From assembly GCA_040903745.1 (NCBI GenBank), contig JBBDUV010000094.1, positions 21,433 to 85,432 on the forward strand: a DNA stretch of 64,000 bases. The letters are read 5' to 3'. Positions within the stretch are counted from its first letter, which is position 1. Each line of letters opens with the position of its first letter. This document shows, piece after piece, positions 42,907 to 52,395 of the stretch. The translations under genes were made by a program, and so were the position numbers. The stretch is from M55B112 sp040903745. GTDB taxonomy: Bacteria > Bacteroidota > Bacteroidia > Bacteroidales > GCA-2748055. The notes below the pieces were generated by a model. It saw only the letters and a list, made by a program, of their open reading frames with translations. It made no database searches and was not told the DNA's origin.

Positions 42907-44337
42907 ATGGCCGCAGCAAAGTATATTGTATTATTTATATGGATCCTATTTTTTTCGGCTCCTGCTATCGGTCAGGAGACGGATACCATTCCGCACAACA
43001 AACTATTTATCAATGATATAATTATTGAAGGAAACAAGATTACCCGGGACAATATTCTTTTACGCGAACTGGTCTTCTCCAGAGGCGATACAATCAAAAA
43101 AATGGAACTTATTCCGGCTATTACAAGAAGTCGTGATAATTTGCTCAACCTTTTTCTCTTTAATTTTGTTAACATGGAGGTGGAGCATTATCCCGGAAAC
43201 AGAGCAAATGTGATCGTGGAAGTTCAGGAGCGCTGGTATATATGGCCAAATCCGATCTTTGAACATGGGGAAAGAAACCTGAGTACATTTTTGAAAGAGC
43301 CGGAATGGAGCAAATTGAATTACGGCATGTGGCTCAAATGGAATAACTTTCGTGGCAGGAATGAATTATTAAATGCAAGAATAAGGCTCGGATACAGGGA
43401 GCAATATATGCTCCAGTATGAAAAACCCAACCTCGGATTGAATGAAGACCATAAACTATTTCTTAGTTACAGTCTGAGCCGCCAGCGCCGTGTAAATTAT
43501 GCAACTGAAAACAACAGACCGGTTTATTTCAGGGATGATGATAATTACGCATTGAGTACTACAGGAGCATTTGTGGCTTACGCGTATAGACCCCAGCTAT
43601 ATTCGGTTCATCGGATCAGGACACATTATGTCGACGACTGGATTAGTGATACTGTAGCAAAGCTAAACCCCGATTTTTTTGGAGAAGGACATACCCGTTA
43701 CAGGTATTTTAAAATCGACTATGTCTTCAGATACGATATACGGGACTCAAAGATATACCCGTTGGAAGGAGTTGCCTACAAACTGAAATTCGAAAAGTAT
43801 GGTTTGGGAATACTACAAGCATATCCATATGGGAACCTGGAAGCGGAAGCGGCGTTGTTTTATCACAAGAGGTTATCAAACCGGCTTTATTTGGCCAATG
43901 TTTCCAAGGGAAAAATATCTTCAAACAAGGATCTGCCACTCATTCACCAACAGAGGGCTTTTGGATACAGTGTTAACCTGACCGGTTATGATGATTTTGT
44001 AATTGATGGCACAGATTATGTTATTAACAAGCTTATTCTTAAATACCAGTTGGTAAAGCCCCAAACATTTTCCATTCCTTTTACTAATTTAGCTCAGTTT
44101 ACCAAAGTACACTATGCTATTTACATCAATCTTCTGGGGGATTTGGGTTATGTAAACAGTCTGAATTTTAGCGGTTTATCGAATAATTTTATGGTTAACG
44201 AGCTTCAGTACAGTACAGGTATAGGGATTGACATTGTTACCTACTATGACAAGGTATTGGGCATTGAATATGCCATAAACAGATACGGTATGACGGGATT
44301 CTTTTTTCATGTTACAACACCGTTTTTTGATTGGTAA
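42907..44337 (+). CDS. Omp85/BamA-like outer-membrane protein with one POTRA domain
   Basis: From ATG 42907 it has 476 residues: a signal peptide ('YIVLFIWILFFSAPAIGQ'), one POTRA-like domain ('FINDIIIEGNKITRDNILLR', about 30-115), then a beta-barrel (about 130-476) ending in a C-terminal aromatic ('TPFFDW'). BamA has five POTRA domains, so this short form is more like TamA or other Omp85 paralogues. The open frame reaches 42850 but that part overlaps ispD. It lies in a plus-strand run with ispD and a histidine kinase. Confidence 0.85.
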   Translation: MAAAKYIVLFIWILFFSAPAIGQETDTIPHNKLFINDIIIEGNKITRDNILLRELVFSRGDTIKKMELIPAITRSRDNLLNLFLFNFVNMEVEHYPGNRANVIVEVQERWYIWPNPIFEHGERNLSTFLKEPEWSKLNYGMWLKWNNFRGRNELLNARIRLGYREQYMLQYEKPNLGLNEDHKLFLSYSLSRQRRVNYATENNRPVYFRDDDNYALSTTGAFVAYAYRPQLYSVHRIRTHYVDDWISDTVAKLNPDFFGEGHTRYRYFKIDYVFRYDIRDSKIYPLEGVAYKLKFEKYGLGILQAYPYGNLEAEAALFYHKRLSNRLYLANVSKGKISSNKDLPLIHQQRAFGYSVNLTGYDDFVIDGTDYVINKLILKYQLVKPQTFSIPFTNLAQFTKVHYAIYINLLGDLGYVNSLNFSGLSNNFMVNELQYSTGIGIDIVTYYDKVLGIEYAINRYGMTGFFFHVTTPFFDW

Positions 44338-44350
44338 ATAAATTGAAATT

Positions 44351-45394
44351 ATGGCATTACAAAAATCACCCAGGGAGCAGTCGCTCATCATAGCTATCCT
44401 GGTTCTATCTGCTTATTTGGTTGGTTGTTTTATTATCCATGTCTTTGGGGAGCCGCAAAATGTATACTGGCAGGCAGGGCTTGGCATATTTCTTTTTCTG
44501 ATAAGTTATTTATTTGTTCACAGGCTATTTTTGAATTATGTGGAAAAGCGACTCAATCCCATATATAAAACCATTCAGAATGTGACTCTTTCGAAGAGGA
44601 AAATCAGGAAAACGATTGATTCCAAAGGGTTTTCAGAAGATTTGGATAAAGAGGTAAAGACCTGGGCGAGCAGTCAGACCAATGAAATCAAACAGCTCAG
44701 GGAGATGGAAAGATACAGGAAGGATTTTTTGGGCAATGTTTCCCACGAACTCAAGACGCCCATTTTCAATATCCAGGGATATATATTAACGCTACTTGAT
44801 GGAGGTATTGATGATCCGAAGATCAATACGCTCTACCTGAAAAGGGCAGAGAAGGCCGTGAACCGGATGATCTCCATTGTGGATGACCTGGTCTCCATGT
44901 CGAGGCTGGAATCCGGAGAGTTCAAACTCCAGATGGAGCGTTTCAATATTGTAAAGCTTGTGGAGGAGGTGTTTGAATCGCATGAGATGCTTGCTAAAAA
45001 ATTCAAGATCAAACTGGAATTTGACGGAAGCTACAATAAACCGGTTAAGGTACTTGCAGACAAGAAGAGAATTACTGAAGTTCTTAATAATTTAATTGTG
45101 AACTCCATTAAATACGGAAATGCAAACGGAAAAACAAAGGTGGGTTTTGTGAATGCAGGAGAGACGATCATGGTCGATGTTACAGACAACGGAATCGGAA
45201 TTACCGAAGAGGATCTGCCCAGAATTTTTGAAAGATTTTATCGTGTGGATAAAAGCCGGTCGCGCGATTCAGGTGGTACCGGCCTCGGTCTTGCCATTGT
45301 GAAACATATTATACAGGTCCACAACCAGTCCATCAATGTGAGAAGCGGAATGGGTAAAGGCACCTCATTTGTTTTTTCTCTCGATAAAGGCTAA
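44351..45394 (+). CDS. Sensor histidine kinase (PhoR-like), orphan
   Basis: 347 residues. Two transmembrane helices (about 12-32 and 41-60) lie without a sensor domain between them. The HisKA box 'FLGNVSHELKTPIFNI' has the phospho-acceptor His at about 131; the N box is 'VLNNLIVNSIKYGN'; the D box 'DVTDNGIGITEED'; the G2 box 'GGTGLGLAIVKHI'. No response regulator is adjacent. Its TAA overlaps the convergent ispG stop by two bases (45392-45393). Confidence 0.93.
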   Translation: MALQKSPREQSLIIAILVLSAYLVGCFIIHVFGEPQNVYWQAGLGIFLFLISYLFVHRLFLNYVEKRLNPIYKTIQNVTLSKRKIRKTIDSKGFSEDLDKEVKTWASSQTNEIKQLREMERYRKDFLGNVSHELKTPIFNIQGYILTLLDGGIDDPKINTLYLKRAEKAVNRMISIVDDLVSMSRLESGEFKLQMERFNIVKLVEEVFESHEMLAKKFKIKLEFDGSYNKPVKVLADKKRITEVLNNLIVNSIKYGNANGKTKVGFVNAGETIMVDVTDNGIGITEEDLPRIFERFYRVDKSRSRDSGGTGLGLAIVKHIIQVHNQSINVRSGMGKGTSFVFSLDKG

Positions 45395-47142
45395 GGGTCA
45401 ATCCAGTTACCATGCTTTTTTATTACGCTGATCAGCTGATCTACAGCATCCCCGGCGTGGATGTTTTTCGCAATCGCCTCTTTCTCCTTGTAGATGGTAA
45501 CAAGCCCCTTTCCCACTCCGACATATCCATAATCGGCGTCGGCCATCTTGCCCGGACCATTTACAACACATCCCATTACACCAATTTTTAAACCTTTCAA
45601 ATGGGAAGTTTTTGCCTTCACCTCCTCCAGAACCGACTCAATATCGAATTTTGTTCTGCCACATGAGGGGCAGGCGATATATTCCGTTGAAGTGATCCTG
45701 TTCCGGGAGGCCTGAAGAATGCTAAATGAGAGGCGGCTGTTGAATTCCGGTGTCATGTCTGGATTTTCGATCCATATACCATCCAACAGCTGATCGACCA
45801 GCAGCAAGGCAAATTCACCGGCGGCACGGATCATAAAATGCTCTTCCTCTTTTTCAGAATACCTCTTCCTGAGAATTACCGGGGCGGATCCGCCCTGATT
45901 GAGATAGTCGATCATCCATTGCTTGACCTCTGCCAATTCATGGCGGCCAGCATCAAGTATGAGGATCACGTTCTGCTTTATCCCAACAATTTCACCGGGT
46001 TCGGTTTCCGGACCGGCAATCAGGAATCCGGGAACAGATAATAAAGTAGTACGATGATCTTCAAGAACATACTTTGATCCGTTATAGGAGAGTACCATGC
46101 GGTTGTTTTCTGTAGAGGCCGTGATATCCGGTACCAGGTTCCCAAAAACGCCTTCAGCCAAAACAACCACAGGAGGATTGGCACCTCCGATCCCCAATAC
46201 TTCACGAGCCTTACTTTTGTTGAAATCAAAGGGATTCCAGGGGAGCTTACCCACCGGATCATAGGGCAGCAGTTCCGGTTTTTTAAATATACGGGTGATC
46301 GCAAGAGCCACCGGAATTTCGTTTTCCGGGGGTTCAGTAAGGCTCACCCGAATGGTGTCGCCAATGCCTTCGGCCAGCAGGGGGGCCATGCCAACCACCG
46401 ACTTGATGCGACCGTCCATACCGTTGCCCGATTCGGTAACGCCCAGGTGGATAGGGTAACAGAGGTTCTCTTTTGCCATCTGCTTCTGCAGCAGACGGAC
46501 AGCATGTATCATCAAAACGGAATTGCTCGATTTCAGCGAAACGACCACATGATGAAAATTCTCTTCGCGGCAGATCCTGAGGAATTCGAGGGACGACTCG
46601 ACCATTCCTTCGGGTGTGTTGCCATAGCTCGACATGATCCTTTTTGAAAGGGAGCCGTGGTTGACGCCAATCCTGATTGTTGTATTGTGTTTTTTGCACT
46701 CATTGATAAGGGCAACAAACGCTGTCCTGTTCTCAGCGAGCCCTGCAAGAAACTGCTCCTCGCTGTAAATGGCCGGTCCCTGTTTTTTTTCTGTAAAATT
46801 GCCTGGGTTAATCCGTACTTTGTGACAAATCTGAGCGGCATTAAGGGCAATGTCCGACCGGAAATGAACATCCGCGACAACGGGTACTTTTCTGTAATTG
46901 GGAGGAAGAGCGTCGATGATTTTTCTCAGGGCCTCAACCTCCCTGAGACCCTGGGTGGTGAAGCGAACCATCTGTGACCCTGCATCGACGATCCTTTTGA
47001 ACTGTTCCACACTGCCAGATAGGTCGGTGGTGGGGGTATTGGCCATCGACTGAACCACAACAGGTTGTCTGCCGCCCATCTTTAGGTCGCCGATACAAAT
47101 TTCGGATGACCGGGGAAGCGGGTATGAATGTCTCTTTTTCAT
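45391..47142 (-). CDS. ispG: 4-Hydroxy-3-methylbut-2-enyl diphosphate synthase, long form
   Basis: Reduces cyclic MEcPP to HMBPP with a [4Fe-4S] cluster; the penultimate MEP-pathway step. It has 583 residues, against about 370 in E. coli, because a middle domain of about 200 residues (about 290-490) separates the TIM barrel from the iron-sulfur domain; the long form is known from Bacteroidota, Chlamydiae and plants. The cluster Cys lie in 'YIACPSCGRTKFD' and 'KIGVMGCVVNGPG'. It ends next to cysS by 3 bp, on the same strand. Confidence 0.96.
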   Translation of the reverse strand: MKKRHSYPLPRSSEICIGDLKMGGRQPVVVQSMANTPTTDLSGSVEQFKRIVDAGSQMVRFTTQGLREVEALRKIIDALPPNYRKVPVVADVHFRSDIALNAAQICHKVRINPGNFTEKKQGPAIYSEEQFLAGLAENRTAFVALINECKKHNTTIRIGVNHGSLSKRIMSSYGNTPEGMVESSLEFLRICREENFHHVVVSLKSSNSVLMIHAVRLLQKQMAKENLCYPIHLGVTESGNGMDGRIKSVVGMAPLLAEGIGDTIRVSLTEPPENEIPVALAITRIFKKPELLPYDPVGKLPWNPFDFNKSKAREVLGIGGANPPVVVLAEGVFGNLVPDITASTENNRMVLSYNGSKYVLEDHRTTLLSVPGFLIAGPETEPGEIVGIKQNVILILDAGRHELAEVKQWMIDYLNQGGSAPVILRKRYSEKEEEHFMIRAAGEFALLLVDQLLDGIWIENPDMTPEFNSRLSFSILQASRNRITSTEYIACPSCGRTKFDIESVLEEVKAKTSHLKGLKIGVMGCVVNGPGKMADADYGYVGVGKGLVTIYKEKEAIAKNIHAGDAVDQLISVIKKHGNWIDP

Positions 47143-47145
47143 GCG

Positions 47146-48615
47146 TTAGCCGATTTCCCAGTCGAAGCCATCTTTGCGATCTTTGATAACGACCCCCATT
47201 TTTTGCAATGTGTCGCGAATCTGATCGGACGTTTCATAATCCTTTCGCTCTTTCGCCGCTTGCCTGAGCCGAAGCACATAACCGATCAACTGCTCTGTAA
47301 TCGCACTGTCTGATCTGCCAGATGACTCGGGTGTTAAGCCGAGTATATCGTAAACATAGGTTGTATAGATCTTTTTCAGAAGATCCAGGTTCTCCACATC
47401 GGTCTTGATTCGTTTTTCATGCAATGAGTTGATCATTCTGACCCCATCGTAAAGCGTGGAGATCATCAGGGGGGTATTCAGGTCATCTTTCATGGCAGCT
47501 TCGCACTTCTCCTGTAGCTCAGCAGCATTTACTACTCCGTTTTTGTCAGCTTCGATTTTATTCAGGATTCTGATCGCGTTATGCAACCGGTGTAACCCCT
47601 TTTCGGAGGCGGCAATTGCATCGTTCGAAAAATCGAGCGTGCTGCGGTAGTGGGCCTGGAGAATGAAGAAGCGGATGGTCATCGGATCAAATGACTTTTT
47701 CAGCAATTGATGGTCACCGGTAAAGAGTTGGTCGAGGGTGATAAAATTCCCGAGCGAGCGGCCCATCTTCTGCCCGTTGATGGTAATCATGTTATTGTGC
47801 ATCCAATACCGTACCTTCTCTTTCCCATATCCGGCCACATTCTGTGCGATCTCACATTCATGATGAGGAAAGAGCAGGTCCATTCCGCCGCCATGGATAT
47901 CGATGGTTTCTCCCAGGTATTTCGCGCTCATGGCTGAACACTCCAGGTGCCATCCCGGGAATCCTTTGCTCCATTCCGACGGCCACTGCATGATATGTTC
48001 CGGTCCTGCCTTTTTCCAAAGAGCAAAATCCAACGGGCTCTTTTTTTCAGATTGCGTTTTTAGGTTTCGTGTATTTGCCAGAAGATCGTCTGTTTTTCTT
48101 CCTGAAAGTTTTCCATAGGCGTGTTTTTCGGAGTATTTAGCCACATCAAAGTAGACGGATCCGTTCACCTCATATCCATATCCGGCATCAATAATCTTCG
48201 TTACCAGCTCCTGCTGCTCGATGATATGTCCGCTGGCTCGTGGTTCAATGCTGGGGGAGAGCACACCCAGTTCGCGCATATTCTTGTGGTAGGCGTTCAT
48301 AAAGCGCTGCACCACCTCCATGGGTTCCAGCTGTTCGAGGCGCGCCTTCTTCCCGATCTTGTCTTCGCCTTCGTCGGCATCGTTCTCGAGATGACCGACA
48401 TCCGTGATATTTCTGACGTACCTGACCTTGTATCCGAGATGTGACAATACTCTGTAGAGCAGATCGAAAGTGATGGCCTGTCGTGCATGACCAAGGTGCG
48501 CGTCGCCGTAAACAGTTGGACCACAAGCATAAAGCCCCACAAAAGGAGGGTTGGATGGTTCGAAGGTCTCTTTTTTGCGGGAGAGGGTATTGTATATCTG
48601 CAGGTTATTTTTCAT
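47146..48615 (-). CDS. cysS: Cysteinyl-tRNA synthetase
   Basis: Charges tRNA-Cys. From ATG 48615 it has 489 residues; the open frame reaches 48792 but this adds a long hydrophobic run not seen in the family and overlaps the divergent rnr start. Motifs are the first zinc Cys and HIGH site in 'YACGPTVYGDAHLGHARQ', 'HLECSAMSAKYLG', 'HHECEIAQ' and the KMSKS-like 'GQKMGRSLGNF', here KMGRS. The anticodon-binding region is at the C-terminus. Confidence 0.96.
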   Translation of the reverse strand: MKNNLQIYNTLSRKKETFEPSNPPFVGLYACGPTVYGDAHLGHARQAITFDLLYRVLSHLGYKVRYVRNITDVGHLENDADEGEDKIGKKARLEQLEPMEVVQRFMNAYHKNMRELGVLSPSIEPRASGHIIEQQELVTKIIDAGYGYEVNGSVYFDVAKYSEKHAYGKLSGRKTDDLLANTRNLKTQSEKKSPLDFALWKKAGPEHIMQWPSEWSKGFPGWHLECSAMSAKYLGETIDIHGGGMDLLFPHHECEIAQNVAGYGKEKVRYWMHNNMITINGQKMGRSLGNFITLDQLFTGDHQLLKKSFDPMTIRFFILQAHYRSTLDFSNDAIAASEKGLHRLHNAIRILNKIEADKNGVVNAAELQEKCEAAMKDDLNTPLMISTLYDGVRMINSLHEKRIKTDVENLDLLKKIYTTYVYDILGLTPESSGRSDSAITEQLIGYVLRLRQAAKERKDYETSDQIRDTLQKMGVVIKDRKDGFDWEIG

Positions 48616-48731
48616 AAGTATATGAATTAGAAAGCATAAAATTAGTAATTTTAAAGCTAACCTTTTGCCCGGTAAGGCAATCCTCTTAATTTTATTATCC
48701 GGGAACGATAAAAACAGAAACAAATAGTACG

Positions 48732-50936
48732 ATGGGAAGAAGAACATCAAACCAGAGAAAAGGAAAGTATACCATCGATAAAGCGATGACACAATCCATG
48801 GGGGTCTTTACGAGGAACCCCAGAAAATTGTTTAACTACAAGCAGCTTGCCAAGCAGTTGCTGATCAATGATCAGGGCGATCGCGACATGATCAACAACG
48901 CACTGCACAACCTGGCTGAGCAGGGATTGCTGGAGCAGCCGGAAAAAGGAAAGTTTCGGTTGAAGGAGCGCGCAGGGTATGTGAATGGAACCATTGATAT
49001 GACCCAGCACGGATATGCGTTCCTGGTTTCGGATGAGATCGAGCAGGATGTGTTTATATCACGTTCGAACATGGGAAGGGCGCTTGACGGTGACCTGGTG
49101 AAGGTGCATATCTATCCCAAAAAGAAAAATGACAACCGCTTGTCGGGAGAGGTGATCGAGGTGATTGAGCGGGCGCGTGAAACATTTGTGGGGATTGTTG
49201 AGGTGTCGAAGAACTATGCATTCCTGTTGCCCGACAGCGGGAAGATGCCCTTTGATATTTTTATTGCCCACGATAAACTGAATGGCGCGGAGCATGGACA
49301 GAAGGCGATCGCGAAGATCACCGACTGGCCGGAGAAGGTGAAGAATCCGTTTGGAGAGATTGTTGAGGTATTGGGATTTCCGGGTGAGAATGATACGGAG
49401 ATGCACTCCATTCTTGCAGAATTTGAACTTCCCATTAAGTTTGCTCCGGAGGTGGAGGCAGCTGCAGAGAGAATACCGGTTGATATCACCGCCGCGGAGA
49501 TTAAGCGCCGCAGGGATATGAGAGGCGTTCCCACGTTTACTATTGATCCGGCAGATGCCAAGGACTTTGACGATGCTTTGTCGATCAGAAAGTTGAAGAA
49601 CGGTAACTATGAGGCAGGTATTCATATTGCCGATGTGGCCCACTATGTGGAGAAGGGGTCGATCATTGAAGAGGAGGCTTATGAGCGGGCCACCTCGGTG
49701 TACCTGGTCGACCGGGTGGTGCCGATGCTGCCCGAGAAGCTGTCGAACAATGTCTGTTCGCTGAGACCCAATGAAGATAAACTGTGTTTTTCTGCTGTTC
49801 TGGAAATCACCCCGGAAGCCAGGGTGGTGAATGAGTGGTTTGGAAGAACGGTGATCAATTCCGACCGGCGGTTTGATTATGATGAGGCGCAGCAGATCAT
49901 TGAGACCGGAGATGGAGAGATGAAAGAGGAAGTTTTGTTGTTTCATAACCTGGCCGTTATATTGAGGGAAAGGAGACACAAGGAGGGGTCCATTAATTTT
50001 GAACGGGATGAAGTGAAGTTTAATTTGGATGAAGATGGCAAGCCGCTGGGGGTCTATTTCAAGGTTCAGAAAGAGGCCAACCACCTGGTAGAGGAGTTCA
50101 TGTTGCTGGCGAACCGCCGTGTAGCCGAGTATGCCAGCAGGGGAGGAAAATATGAGAAGGAGCTATCTCCGGAGGAACGTAAATCGGGCAGGAGGAAGGG
50201 AAAAACATTTGTATACAGGATCCATGACCTGCCCGATTCTGAAAAGCTGGAATCCTTTACGGCATTTATCAGGAAGTTGGGATATGAGCTGCAGATGGGT
50301 GATAACCAGCGGGTGGCAAAATCGATGAATAGTCTGTTGAATGGGATCAAGGGAAAAAAGGAGCAGCATGTGATTGAAAATCTGGCGCTGAGGTCGATGG
50401 CAAAGGCGAGGTATTCAACCAACAATATTGGTCATTACGGACTCGCTTTTAAGGACTATTCGCATTTCACCTCTCCCATCAGACGATATCCCGACCTGAT
50501 GGTACACCGGTTGCTGGCCCATTATTTAGAGGGGGGGGAGTCTAAGAATGCAGACAAATATGAGAGCCGGTGCGACCACTCCTCGGAGATGGAGAGAAAG
50601 GCGGTTGAAGCAGAGCGGGCCTCTATCAAATACAAGCAGGTTGAATTCATGCAGGATAAGGTGGGAGAGGAGTTTGACGGTGTGATCTCGGGACTTACCG
50701 ATTGGGGGATCTATGTTGAGATTGTGGAGAATAAATGTGAGGGGATGATTTCATTGCAGGGATTGGTGGATGATTTTTATGAATTCGATGAAGATGATTA
50801 TAAAATTATCGGCAGGCATTCTGGCAGGGAGTTTCAGATAGGCGATGAGATAAAGATCGAAGTAACAAATGCCAATTTGTCGAAGCGTCAGCTCGACTTT
50901 AAACTGGTGGAAGAAGATGATGCAGTGAACAGATAG
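48732..50936 (+). CDS. rnr: Ribonuclease R
   Basis: Processive 3'-5' exoribonuclease that degrades structured RNA. It has 734 residues: N-terminal winged-helix ('LAEQGLLEQPEKGKFRL'), cold-shock domains (about 80-230), RNB catalytic domain with the Asp cluster 'TIDPADAKDFDDALSI' (about 270-290), and a C-terminal S1 domain ('GVISGLTDWGIYVEIVENKC'). It is divergent from cysS with about 116 bp between start codons. Confidence 0.95.
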   Translation: MGRRTSNQRKGKYTIDKAMTQSMGVFTRNPRKLFNYKQLAKQLLINDQGDRDMINNALHNLAEQGLLEQPEKGKFRLKERAGYVNGTIDMTQHGYAFLVSDEIEQDVFISRSNMGRALDGDLVKVHIYPKKKNDNRLSGEVIEVIERARETFVGIVEVSKNYAFLLPDSGKMPFDIFIAHDKLNGAEHGQKAIAKITDWPEKVKNPFGEIVEVLGFPGENDTEMHSILAEFELPIKFAPEVEAAAERIPVDITAAEIKRRRDMRGVPTFTIDPADAKDFDDALSIRKLKNGNYEAGIHIADVAHYVEKGSIIEEEAYERATSVYLVDRVVPMLPEKLSNNVCSLRPNEDKLCFSAVLEITPEARVVNEWFGRTVINSDRRFDYDEAQQIIETGDGEMKEEVLLFHNLAVILRERRHKEGSINFERDEVKFNLDEDGKPLGVYFKVQKEANHLVEEFMLLANRRVAEYASRGGKYEKELSPEERKSGRRKGKTFVYRIHDLPDSEKLESFTAFIRKLGYELQMGDNQRVAKSMNSLLNGIKGKKEQHVIENLALRSMAKARYSTNNIGHYGLAFKDYSHFTSPIRRYPDLMVHRLLAHYLEGGESKNADKYESRCDHSSEMERKAVEAERASIKYKQVEFMQDKVGEEFDGVISGLTDWGIYVEIVENKCEGMISLQGLVDDFYEFDEDDYKIIGRHSGREFQIGDEIKIEVTNANLSKRQLDFKLVEEDDAVNR

Positions 50937-50993
50937 TTGGATCGTTTGTATATAATTTGAGACGGGTAATAATTAAAACTCGTTGCAAGGTGA

Positions 50994-51638
50994 ATGGTAT
51001 ACCTTTACGTTGAGCGATGGGTTGGATACAGCAATCATTCGGATATGGTAGTAGTAAAATCGAAGGTCAGGGCCGAAATTGTTCAGGTTGCACGTAAAGT
51101 GTTTACCAGGAACGGGTACAGGGGCACTACCATGGATGAGATTGCCCTTTGCTCGAAAATGGGTAAGAGCTCTTTGTATTATTATTACAGGAGCAAGGAG
51201 GAGATTTTTGAAGCGGTCGTTGTAAGAGAGGCCCAGGAGTTGAAGAGGCAGTTATACAAGGTTATTAATACCGGTAAATCTCCCATAGACCGTTTGAAAG
51301 ATTATATCATGTTCAGGTTGTATCATGTAAAAACAGTAACAAACTTTTACGCGGTACTGAAGGAAGACTACCTGGAGCAGATGCAGTTCGTGAAACGGGT
51401 AAGAAAGAAATTTGAAGAGGAGGAGTATAAAATGGTATATGATATTCTCGACAGGGGTATCAACGAAGGGGCGTTTGTGATTAAGCGACCTGATATAGGC
51501 GCCATTGCCTTCACCACTATGCTGAAAGGACTTGAACTTCCCCTGTTTTTGAATGAATACAGCCGCTCGGAAAAAGAAAAGTTGCTTGATGAGCTGATAA
51601 AAGTATTTTTCTATGGTATAGTAAAGAGGGAGGAGTGA
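50994..51638 (+). CDS. TetR/AcrR-family transcriptional regulator
   Basis: 214 residues (196 from Met 51048, which removes a non-homologous prefix and may be the true start). The helix-turn-helix is 'EIVQVARKVFTRNGYRGTTM' with recognition helix 'SKMGKSSLYYYYRSKEEI'. The C-terminal ligand domain is all-helical and unassigned. Efflux or fatty-acid genes often flank TetR genes, but here the neighbour is a truncated phosphodiesterase remnant and a DUF502 gene, so its target is unknown. Confidence 0.88.
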   Translation: MVYLYVERWVGYSNHSDMVVVKSKVRAEIVQVARKVFTRNGYRGTTMDEIALCSKMGKSSLYYYYRSKEEIFEAVVVREAQELKRQLYKVINTGKSPIDRLKDYIMFRLYHVKTVTNFYAVLKEDYLEQMQFVKRVRKKFEEEEYKMVYDILDRGINEGAFVIKRPDIGAIAFTTMLKGLELPLFLNEYSRSEKEKLLDELIKVFFYGIVKREE

Positions 51639-51716
51639 TTACAACTCCTGGTTTACTTGTTTGCTGAGCCAGTTGGGTCGGTCGGTGGTTATGGCCGATA
51701 CACCGGCATTGATCAT
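51639..51716 (-). pseudogene. C-terminal remnant of a glycerophosphodiester phosphodiesterase gene
   Basis: The minus strand encodes 'MINAGVSAITTDRPNWLSKQ' plus five residues and a stop. GDPD proteins end with a 'GVDGIITDRPD' motif, so this looks like their last 25 codons. Upstream of the Met no family similarity remains and the DUF502 promoter element follows. It lies directly next to the TetR stop. This is most likely the relic of a deletion. Confidence 0.6.
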
Positions 51717-51721
51717 TGTTG

Positions 51722-51729
51722 TATATTTG
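51722..51729 (+). promoter_or_regulatory. TAnnTTTG -7 element before the DUF502 gene
   Basis: TATATTTG followed by CAG, 28 bp before ATG 51758. It lies inside the longer open frame that starts at 51716 and thereby favours the later start. Confidence 0.5.
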
Positions 51730-51757
51730 CAGAAGAAAAATAAAAAATTGCTATCTC

Positions 51758-52375
51758 ATGAAAATCAATTTTTTTAAACGTCTGAGGAGTTTCTTCCGGA
51801 CAACTTTTATCGGGGGATTGGTGGCGCTTCTCCCCATTACCCTGGTAATAATATTGTTTCGGTGGATTATCGGACTTATTGAACGTACCATCGGACCATT
51901 GATCGACCTGGTTGTTGAAACAGATTCCCAGCTGTATATCTTCGGCCTGTATGTTTCAGCAATCGTTGCAATTATTATGATTTTCTTTTCAATCGGATTG
52001 ATTATCAAAACGCGGTGGGGAAGATTTCTTAATCATCAGCTGGAGCAGAAATACCTGAACAGGATTCCTGGGTATAAAATTGCCCGGGAGACGGTTGGAC
52101 AGTTTTTCGGAAAGAACAGATCGTTCTTCAAAGAGGTGGTTATTTGTGATCTGTTTAATTCCGGTACACTCATGACAGGTTTTATTACAGATGACCAGGG
52201 AGATATTATCACAGTCTTTGTTCCTACCGGGCCGAATCCAACATCCGGCAATATTTATCATGTTCCCAGGGACAAGATTCTGCGTTCAAATGCTACAGTC
52301 GAGACAGGAATGAAGTCGATTATCAGTTGCGGGGCCGGGTCGTCGAATGTGTTCAGTGAAATTAAAAGGGAATAA
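51758..52375 (+). CDS. DUF502 membrane protein
   Basis: 205 residues from ATG 51758. Two hydrophobic segments ('FIGGLVALLPITLVIILFRW' and 'IFGLYVSAIVAIIMIFFSIG') are followed by a soluble part with 'RIPGYKIARETVGQFFG' and 'TGFITDDQGDIITVFVPTGP', the typical DUF502 pattern shared with plant COV proteins. Function is unknown. It ends 20 bp from the convergent lspA stop. Confidence 0.88.
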   Translation: MKINFFKRLRSFFRTTFIGGLVALLPITLVIILFRWIIGLIERTIGPLIDLVVETDSQLYIFGLYVSAIVAIIMIFFSIGLIIKTRWGRFLNHQLEQKYLNRIPGYKIARETVGQFFGKNRSFFKEVVICDLFNSGTLMTGFITDDQGDIITVFVPTGPNPTSGNIYHVPRDKILRSNATVETGMKSIISCGAGSSNVFSEIKRE

Positions 52376-52395
52376 TTGGCAGCAATACTCTTTAA

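Noticed and set aside
49059..50084. 341-codon frame antisense to rnr
   Set aside because: A long shadow of the GC-richer rnr coding strand; RNase R is unambiguous on the plus strand.
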